A stretch of 64,000 nt of DNA from Prosopocoilus inquinatus (taxonomy: Eukaryota; Arthropoda; Insecta; Coleoptera; Lucanidae): NCBI GenBank assembly GCA_036172665.1, contig CM069875.1, forward strand, positions 21,421,806 through 21,485,805. Reading direction: 5' to 3'. Below the pieces are notes generated by a model that worked only from the letters and a program-made list of their open reading frames with translations, ran no database searches and was not told the origin of the DNA. A program made the position numbers and the translations under genes. Every line of letters starts with the position of its first letter. Positions within the stretch are counted from its first letter, which is position 1. Shown here in pieces: positions 57,901 through 64,000 of this stretch.

Positions 57901-60900
57901 GGAGCTAAGGGGCATTTTTCAAAATTCTGCGATTTCTAAAAACTTTTATAACTTTTTTGTTAAAGAAAATTTTGGATTTCTGTAAAAACTTCTTCGAGGC
58001 ACTTTTTAACTTAAAATCGATTACTAGTTACATGTTTCTAAGACACACAGTTTTTGAGTTATTGGAATTCTTCTTATAGTACATAAATGAAAAAGAGTTT
58101 CACTTTCAATATGAAGCTTTTTCAAAAACCACAACTCTCTAACGTCATTTGTTCGGAAGTTTTTTGCAGAATTGCAGCAGTACATTACACGGAACACACT
58201 TTACTGTACACCAAACTAATTTTAAAATTTTGTTACAGTAATGACACGCAAATAGATTTATTTTTAGTACAAGTCACCCCATCTTACGTCATAGAATGTT
58301 ATCGAAGTTTCTCGAAGCGTTTATACCTTGAATAGTAAAAAGTGCATTCTGTAGAAGTGTTAATTGATAGACAAGTGTTGCAGCTCATTACTATTGTGTT
58401 AAGCGACAGTTTGTAATTAAAGTGTTGAAATTTCACGACTATAATTTGTGAAACCCCAAATTCGTAACAATATGCTCAACATAATGTAGTGAAATTTTCA
58501 TTTGAAACATTTTTCTTTCAAAATAAGTAACTAGAGGTTTGAAAGAAGCCGTCTTAGGTGAAACACCTGTACAGTGTTCCCAAATGATTGAGACCGTGCA
58601 ATAGTTTTAATAAATTTCATCTTACCTTATTTTATTTCTGCCATTTATTCCTGGCGTGCTTTTCATTGGAACTTTAATGTTTTCGCCGAGTTGATAAGGT
58701 TTTTGTTAAATTATTTTTTATTTCAGTATGTAGTGTATGTATATTAAAAATCAAATTGATGTAAAATATGCTCTACTATAAACAAATATAACTATATATG
58801 ATTGGTTAATTATAACAATGTACTTTTAAACAGTTTGTAATGAACTGTTCTACATATACCTCACTTTGTAAACTTTTATAAAAAAGATGCAGTATCTAAC
58901 ATCAACTTAAAAAATAGTTATTGCACGAGAACTTCAAATGCCTTTCATTTTTTAACCCTCTGTATTTTTAATATACAGGGTGTTTGGTATTCGCGGCCCC
59001 ATATCTTCTTTATTTTAATAAAAATATATGGACTGTCTCTAAATTCCGTGGTCATGTCTTAACCACAAATTCCTGGGCTTAAAATAAGACGATTTTACTA
59101 AACTTATCTATATCCATAACGGTCTCGTTAAGGCGGTATTCTTCTTTAAAGTTCTTGAATGGAAAATTAATTTTTCTTATAACAAGGGAACGCCTGAACC
59201 GCACTGGGTGAAATTTGGTATGGAGGCCCACAAGAAGGTAAGTCATATTTACAGGTGATTTTAGTTACTAGCAGTGAACCGCTAGCGTGAAAAACAGGGT
59301 AGCCACAACATGTATCTTACTATAACTTTTTTGAGGTTAGGAAGATAGCCTTAGTTAATAAATTTTTAGAAAGAAGCACTCGGTAGGAAACTCTTTCGAT
59401 ATTTCTTCTGCCTTTTAATTGCCTAATTTATTGATTTTGAGAAAAGACATTAGTAAAGTATATTATATATTAATGCTAACTTGAAATTCTAAATTAAAAC
59501 ATTTTGCAAAAAGTGCACTTTAGTCATTTAGATATTTCTATTTTCTGACTAAATCGTAACAATTGGCAAAGATACATAAAAGGTTACTGATGAATAACTC
59601 TTTCTGAAAATAAATTAGTTATACACCTAAAAGGTACTAGAGCATATCCGTTTTCAATAAGTAACTTTGTAGCCATTTAGATTTTCTTACGTTGTGATTA
59701 AATCGTAAGAAATATCAAAAGACACAGAAAAGTTTCCTACTGAATGCTTCTTCCTAAAAATTATTAAAGTTTTCTGCCTAACCACAAAGAAAGTTATAAT
59801 AAGATTTGTGTTGTAGCAACCCTATTTTTTACACTAGCGGTGTACTGCAAGTAACTGTAAATATGACTTACCTTCTTGTAGGCCTCCATACCAATTTTCA
59901 CCCATATCGGATCAGCCGTTCCTTTGTTATAAGAAAAAATATTTTTTTCTTCAAGAACTTTGAAGAAGAATACCAGCTTAACGAGACCATTATGGATATA
60001 GATAAGTTTGGTTAAATCGTCTTATTTTGAGCCCAGGAATCTATGGATAAGTCATGTCCACGGAATTTAGAAACTATATATATATATATACAGCGTGGAA
60101 ACTAAGTAGCGGATAAAATCCATAACTCCGTTAATATTTGTAATAAAGCAAAAATCTAAAAGGGGTATAGCGATTCAAATTACAGCGCATAAGAAGAAGT
60201 ATATTTTGAGATATTTTCATGAATTTTTTTTATGACGTCATCAAGATTTTTTTTAAATGACAACCTATATTTTTTATTTTTGATTTCGGTGGGTTTTTTA
60301 ACCTACTTTCAACAGTATAAAATTTTGAATCGTTTATATAACAAAAAATTCAAGAAAAACGGCCATAAAAGTTTAATTGTAAAGTTGAAGAAATTAACAG
60401 AATATCTAGTTAGCTAGGTGTAAAACAAACAAAATTTGTTTGATTGACAAGAACTTGTAAATACCTATCACAATAAAGTGAGTATTTTTATTCCCTGTGG
60501 ATAGTAGGAGTTACACTAATTATTAAAAACCTTTTACCAAAATGGTGTTGCTGACTGAAAAACAAAGAATTGAAGTTCTAATGATGATTGGGTATGGCGA
60601 TTGAATTAGAAATCATCAAGAGGTGTGTCGACTTTTTATAGACCTTCCAAAAACTGGCCACCCTAAGACAAAATTAATTGACGATGTGCAGCTTGATATT
60701 TTACTAGAAATAGAAAATAATCCGCATTCGACTAGTCGAGACATTGCTTTAGAGCACAACCTGAGCCATACCTCGGTACTGAAACTTTTAAAAATGCAAA
60801 AGTTTCATCCGTATAAAGTAAAATTAGTCCATGAGTTAGCAGAAACTAACTATGATCATAGACAAGAATTTTGTGAAGAAATGTTGGAAATTTGCAATCG

Positions 60901-63900
60901 TGATCCAATGTTCTCGCAGCGTATAATTTTTTCTGATGAGGCAAGTTTTACTTTACATGGAACTGTTAACAGACATAATTGTCGATATTGGTCTAGGGAA
61001 AATCCCCACTGGATGCAAGAAGCTCATACTCAACATCCCCAGAAGCTTAACGTAGGGACAGGAATTGTCGGTGACAGAATTTTAGGTCCATTCTTTATCG
61101 AAGGTAATTTAACTGGTGAGAAATATCTACACTTCTTACAATTCGAATTAGTACCTGCATTGGCGATATTATTTCCTAATGAAAATGACTGTGACGTACC
61201 AAACAATAACATTTGGATGCAACACGACGGTGCTCCGCCACACTACGCAGTTGATGTGCGACGTTATTTGGACGAGATGTTCCCAGGTAGATGGATAGGA
61301 AGAAGAGGTCCAATGGAATGGCTAGCTAGATCCCCTGATCTAACGCCATTAGACTTTTTTCTATGGGGGTACTTAAAAAGCAAGGTGTATAAAAATAGAC
61401 CTAACAACTTAGACGATCTTAAAGAAAGAATTCGACAGGAGTGTAGGTTAATAACACCTCAAACTATTCAAAATGTAATAAATGAATTTTATGAGCGTCT
61501 TGGGTATTGTCAGTTGGTGCATGGTCGTCAGTTTGAACATTTATTGTGATTTCAATGACTGTCAAAATCAAATTTTGTTTATTTACACCTTAATTTTGTT
61601 TCGTTTTAAACCTAGCTAACTAGATGTTCTGTTTATTTCTTCAACTTTACAATTAAACATTTATGGCCATTTTTCTTGAATTTTTTGTTATGTAATCGAT
61701 CCAAAATTTTATACTGTTGAAAGCAGGTTAAAGAATCCCACCGAAATAAAAAATAAAAAATATAGGTTGTCATTTAAAAAAAATCTTGATGACGTCATAA
61801 CTTAAAAAAAAATTCATGAAAATATCTCAAAATATACTTCTTCTTATGCGCTGTAATTTGAATCGCTATACCCCTTTTAGATTTTTGTTTTATTACAAAT
61901 ATTAACGGAGTTATGGATTTTATCCGCTACTTAGTTTCCACGCTGTATATATATATATATAGAATTTAGAGTATATTAAACCCTGGCACTAATTTGTTAT
62001 TTTATTATTAAATTGTTTGTTACCATTGAACATTTTTAAGTTTGAATTCATGTTGCCATTTGTTACTTTACTATTAATCGTTACTTTTGAGAAAAAAATT
62101 ATTATATAATTCATTTCGAATATCATATTTTTTAACTATATATCTAAAGTCGTTATTCGCCTCTGCTTTTATGGCTTTTTTCTCAAAAACTTTCTCATGA
62201 AACTATAGACTTCTTATATCCCGTAGTATAGACAAAGAATACGCTTGACAAGAATCGCTTAAAAAGAATATAAGGTGTCATTTAAAAAGAAAAGTTATCG
62301 CCTATTTTGACGTACCTTATGGTAATCCTGACTTATGTAACTAATCTAATGTAGTTTTATAAGCCATTTAAAAATATGTAGGGTTTAATATAAGTAAATT
62401 AAATAATCGCGAATACCAAACTGATAACCCGGCATAAGAATAAAGAGCGCTAGTAAAAAATTTCAGCACTCAATTTCTACTTCCACCACTGCTCTGTATA
62501 ATCTTAAGCTTGCATGGTATAACAATTTTATTAATTTAGTTGTTTAGTGAAATTTAGTTCATTAAATAAGCTATAAAAAGAATTTAATGAAACTTCCAAA
62601 TGCATAATTATTTATATTTAGAGAAGTAAGTACGACATATTTTATTTAAAAAATAGTTGAACAGTTGGACGCACAAGAAATTCGCAAAGTTCTTTGAAAA
62701 GTGTACGATTTATCTTATCTTTTATCAGAAAAGTATTATTTTTTAATTGTGATTAAGCAAGAATCAATTACTTCTCTATCTTTTCCAGTTTTTGAAATAG
62801 TCTAATTTATTTTAATTACTATAATCGTCAAAATTTGAATATTGTCAAGACAAGGTATTTTAGCTCTTGAAGAATATGAAAAAAAAGTAAAACTGAATTT
62901 AGAATTAAAAAACTTAATAACATACGAAATATACCATTTAAAATAAAAGTTAGTACTATTAACTTTCGGTAGAACTAGAAGTACGTATACCATGAGCGAT
63001 TTTGTTAATAAAGTAATAAGGCCACTCACACTCATTATCAATACTATTCTCAGTATATTAGTTATTTTTAAAAATGCACTAAATTTGATAAGATTTTCCT
63101 AACGAGTAGCAACTTTCTTCGGATAAAACTAGTTGTATAATATATTGATTTATACTGCATTTTCCATAAATTAAAATTTAATGATAATCATTTTTCTGAT
63201 TGTAGGTAAATTATTAAAATCAGACTTGGAACTCTTTCGTAACTGGAAGCTAAACATTGGAGAAACGGACCAGAAGAAACTGACAGTCGAGGGTGAACAT
63301 GAGATGTTGGAACTAGCAGAGCGAATGCAAGCAAGATTCCCTGAATTGTTACCTTCTGTCTACAGCAATACCTCTTATAAAGTAAACAAAAATAATCTAA
63401 GTTACTTACATTAGCACCTTTCATTATTTTCAGTTTAGATTTACAAAAACTCAACGAACTAAATTCAGTGCCAAATCATTCGCTGTTGGTCTTTTCGGAA
63501 AGAAAACTGCTAGAGACGTATACTTCCCAGAACCAGAAAAGAAAGACCTTATTTTAAGGGTAATGCACGCTATTTTTCACGTGTAAGTTCATACTTAATG
63601 GAAATTATAGTTTTATAAGCTATGTGCAAAGTGGAGGAGTTCTGTCAAAGAAAATCCAGATTCTCTTGACGAAAGAAAGAAATTCGAAGAGAGTGAACTT
63701 ATGAAGGCAACTATAAAAAAAATTGAGAACAAACTTGGATTAGGTGATGTTTTATCTTTTGGTAACTTTACAAAATGTGTATCAATATTTATTAGCTTTG
63801 AATAATAAATTTTAGACAATGTGCACTTAATGTACACAACTTGTGCATTTGAAACAGCGTGGAGTAGGAAGAAGTCTCCCTGGTGTATTCCATTTGATCT

Positions 63901-63913
63901 TGAAACAATAAAG
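45644..63913 (+). CDS. MINPP1: Multiple inositol polyphosphate phosphatase (MINPP1), six exons visible, 3' partial
   Basis: A branch-2 histidine phosphatase that removes phosphates from InsP6, InsP5 and other inositol polyphosphates in the secretory pathway. The start is ATG 45644, which gives a signal peptide (MFYLLLTVVILTIVKS) followed by EECADKIEFHLGSKTPYR. The catalytic motif RHGTRNP (His nucleophile) is in exon 2. Exons are 45644-45788, 45844-45975, 63206-63381, 63434-63559, 63611-63761 and 63816-63913. All junctions are GT-AG and all phases agree (1, 1, 0, 0, 1, 0). 276 residues are encoded, roughly the first 60% of the family length. The downstream HAE-type acid motif lies beyond the window. 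Intron 2 is 17,230 bp and transposon-filled, whereas the other introns are about 50-55 bp. No stop interrupts the exons. Confidence 0.9.
46146..46281. repeat. Imperfect hairpin in MINPP1 intron 2
   Basis: ATTTCTTGAAGCGATTAATAGG pairs with CCAATTAATCACTGCAAGAAAC across about 60 bp. It resembles a short MITE. Confidence 0.6.
46286..49490. mobile_element. 3.2-kb non-autonomous element with TIRs TAAGGCTGAGTTRCACCGAC
   Basis: 20-bp inverted ends lie at 46286-46305 and 49471-49490. The subterminal word GGTCSGTGCAACT followed by AATCTGTGTTAACG recurs at about 133-bp spacing near 49278 and 49411, and a related block lies at about 47330-47400. No transposase frame is present. It may be composite. No certain target duplication was seen. 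Confidence 0.65.
48168..48265. repeat. 24-bp perfect inverted repeat
   Basis: Arms 48168-48191 and 48242-48265 (AAATAAAAGACTTTAGAAAC...) around a 50-nt loop. Confidence 0.9.
49491..50221. other. Gene-free intron sequence
   Basis: No coding or repeat content recognised. Confidence 0.4.
50237..50335 (-). mobile_element. Truncated retrozyme remnant with 15-bp TSD
   Basis: About 99 bp matching the minus orientation (GCAAATCGTTTTTGATTGCAG, then CTCGAGCAGCTTCTG). It contains only the 3' part of the ribozyme (stem I strand, cleavage site, GAAA). ATTATATTTTTTATA flanks it at 50222-50236 and 50336-50350. Confidence 0.8.
50351..52625. other. Gene-free intron sequence
   Basis: AT-rich with only shadow frames. 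I can support no gene here. Confidence 0.4.
52626..53190 (-). CDS. DUF4806-type protein, C-terminal exons, inside MINPP1 intron 2
   Basis: Two minus-strand exons. The first (53190-52842) follows an AG acceptor. It encodes a Ser/Thr-rich part and a coiled coil (CLEKSLQELAKDVTDIKSV), then the acidic EPEPEVDLSQPAETLTEFLA. It is joined over a 56-nt GT-AG intron (52841-52786) to the second (52785-52626), which encodes SLSKIGGKTVESTTRKVWNR and LASSICWTGANGKYCLKPLL. The spliced order matches the DUF4806 domain found in many insect proteins and transposon-linked genes; its function is unknown. A GTAATA donor at the end implies a further exon that I could not identify. It may be a nested host gene, a retained transposon gene or a relic. 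Confidence 0.6.
53347..53939. repeat. 590-bp direct repeat, copy 1
   Basis: Near-identical to 55191-55770. It contains several TATCGATA-like words and cGATACGTATCGA blocks, with no coding content. It retains about 13 bp (near 53850) that copy 2 lacks. Confidence 0.9.
53940..55190. other. Spacer between the 590-bp repeats, with hairpins
   Basis: A hairpin at 54590-54695 (CTGCAATTCTGA ends) and a small one at about 54991-55027 (CCAGGACAGT/ACTGTCCTGG). No gene. Confidence 0.55.
55191..55770. repeat. 590-bp direct repeat, copy 2
   Basis: Same orientation as copy 1, 1.84 kb away. Differences are one deletion between CCC-rich words and single-base changes, so the duplication is recent. Confidence 0.9.
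55853..56595. mobile_element. Foldback Tc1/mariner-type MITE, about 243-bp arms, TA target
   Basis: Ends CAATGACCGGCAGAAA and its complement TTTTCTGCCGGTCACTG, each next to TA. Arms 55853-56095 and 56352-56595 pair with scattered mismatches around a 250-bp loop. No transposase. Confidence 0.82.
56598..57270. other. Gene-free intron sequence
   Basis: No supported feature. Confidence 0.4.
57271..57394 (-). CDS. Possible N-terminal exon of the DUF4806-type gene
   Basis: ATG at 57394; MASKEDKMEDDYSIALFEDG, then TKEMIPTAWIQDYLKDENR, ending at AAAAG|GTAATA (phase 1). DUF4806 proteins of insects often begin with a short 'hydrophobic strand-acidic-D/E-xxVPxxW' segment like this. The exon is on the same strand and 4 kb upstream of the DUF4806 exons. 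Linking them is an inference, because at least one intermediate exon is not found and transposons lie between. Confidence 0.4.
57395..58981. other. Gene-free intron sequence with TE-end-like words
   Basis: TACAGGGTGACCAAAATTTG near 57755 resembles a Tc1/mariner-type end, but I found no partner. No gene. Confidence 0.35.
60091..61945 (+). mobile_element. IS630/Tc1/mariner-type element with about 370-bp terminal inverted repeats
   Basis: Ends CAGCGTGGAAACTAAGTAGC and its complement lie next to TA repeats. The inverted match continues inward for roughly 370 bp on each side (to about 60455 and from about 61565), which is unusually long for this superfamily. It encloses one transposase gene. Confidence 0.92.
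60542..61549 (+). pseudogene. Transposase, DD41D type, one in-frame stop
   Basis: ATG 60542 starts MVLLTEKQRIEVLMMIGYGD, an N-terminal HTH of the kind found in insect DDE transposases. TGA at 60602-60604 (codon 21) interrupts it, after which the frame is open to TGA 61549 for about 335 codons in all. Catalytic residues are IIFSDEASFTLHG (first D), IWMQHDGAPPHYA (second D) and SPDLTPLDFFLWG. Counting the Asp of PLD as the third gives 41 residues between the second and third, the spacing called DD41D. The stop is a likely CGA-to-TGA change. A Met downstream of the stop would lose the HTH. Confidence 0.88.
62422..63205. other. End of MINPP1 intron 2
   Basis: AT-rich with no supported gene. It ends in TTTTCTGATTGTAG, the acceptor of exon 3. 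Confidence 0.5.
63206..63913 (+). other. MINPP1: MINPP1 exons 3 to 6
   Basis: Exon 3 (63206-63381) encodes LELFRNWKLNIGETDQKKLT, then EGEHEMLELAERMQARFPEL. Exon 4 (63434-63559) encodes RFTKTQRTKFSAKSFAVGLF. Exon 5 (63611-63761) starts FYKLCAKWRSSV. Exon 6 (63816-63913) encodes MYTTCAFETAWSRKKSPWCI, then PFDLETIK. All flanking sites are GT/AG, and introns are 49-54 bp. The pieces align in order with insect MINPP proteins. Confidence 0.9.
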
Positions 63914-64000
63914 GTAATTTAGATATTTTTTTAAGAGTAAATCGCCCCGCCCCACCCACTGAGATTGGGGGTGGGAGGTCGCGATTGGTGTAATTATAGG

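Larger units (their letters stand above)
58982..62421. mobile_element. Nested foldback element containing the DD41D element
   Basis: GTTTGGTATTCGCG (58982-58995) and its complement (62408-62421) form outer ends. Inside, 59035-59345 and 59780-60075 are inverted copies (CCGTGG...CATGTC, TAAAATAAGACGATTT and so on). The DD41D element (60091-61945) sits in an (AT)n run next to the inner repeat. The assignment of the outer pair as one element is tentative. Confidence 0.5.

Noticed and set aside
57755..58600. Possible Tc1/mariner element starting TACAGGGTGACC
   Set aside because: No matching inverted end or transposase found.

Overview
The window reads as AT-rich nuclear DNA of an arthropod, most likely an insect. 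The evidence is short (about 55 nt) GT-AG introns in a conserved animal gene and a dense, nested load of insect-type mobile elements: Polinton, Ty3/Gypsy, BEL/Pao, Penelope-like, Transib-like, mariner and P/THAP. A beetle is plausible but the sequence alone does not settle it. I recognised no rRNA, tRNA or CRISPR array.

Layout. 1-9668 is the right part of a decayed Polinton (Maverick), open at the left edge: packaging ATPase, a conserved accessory protein and integrase on the plus strand, then a protein-primed DNA polymerase B on the minus strand, then an 11-bp-period minisatellite of nuclear-receptor-like sites and a long hairpin. 10169-14569 holds a 118-nt palindrome, a hairpin MITE and a 1.33-kb non-autonomous Transib-like element whose ends resemble a 12/23 pair of RAG recombination signals. 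15066-16223 is a 5'-truncated Penelope-like element (RT plus GIY-YIG) ending in a worn hammerhead motif. 17150-25590 is a young but broken Ty3/Gypsy element. 25937-29405 carries several hairpin MITEs. 31575-38251 is a BEL/Pao element split by a later insertion. 39208-41653 is a mariner fragment and two more copies of that same inserted family. 41867-44940 is a decayed P-element-like transposase with a THAP domain.

The one clear cellular gene is MINPP1 (multiple inositol polyphosphate phosphatase), plus strand. Exons 1-2 lie at 45644-45975 and exons 3-6 at 63206-63913; the gene runs off the right edge. Its second intron is 17.2 kb and is filled with transposons, including a DD41D mariner-like element with long inverted repeats. 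It also contains minus-strand exons of a DUF4806-type gene.

The most striking signal is a repeat family with a 309-bp unit found at 7006-7290, 34178-34811, 39728-40769, 41074-41653 and 50237-50335. Each complete unit carries a 47-nt sequence that folds as a type I hammerhead ribozyme with a minimal 2-bp stem III. Tandem units, 12-15 bp target-site duplications, a fixed 3' terminus and a Penelope-like element in the same locus identify it as a metazoan-type retrozyme family. It has inserted into the Polinton polymerase, the BEL reverse transcriptase and a mariner remnant.
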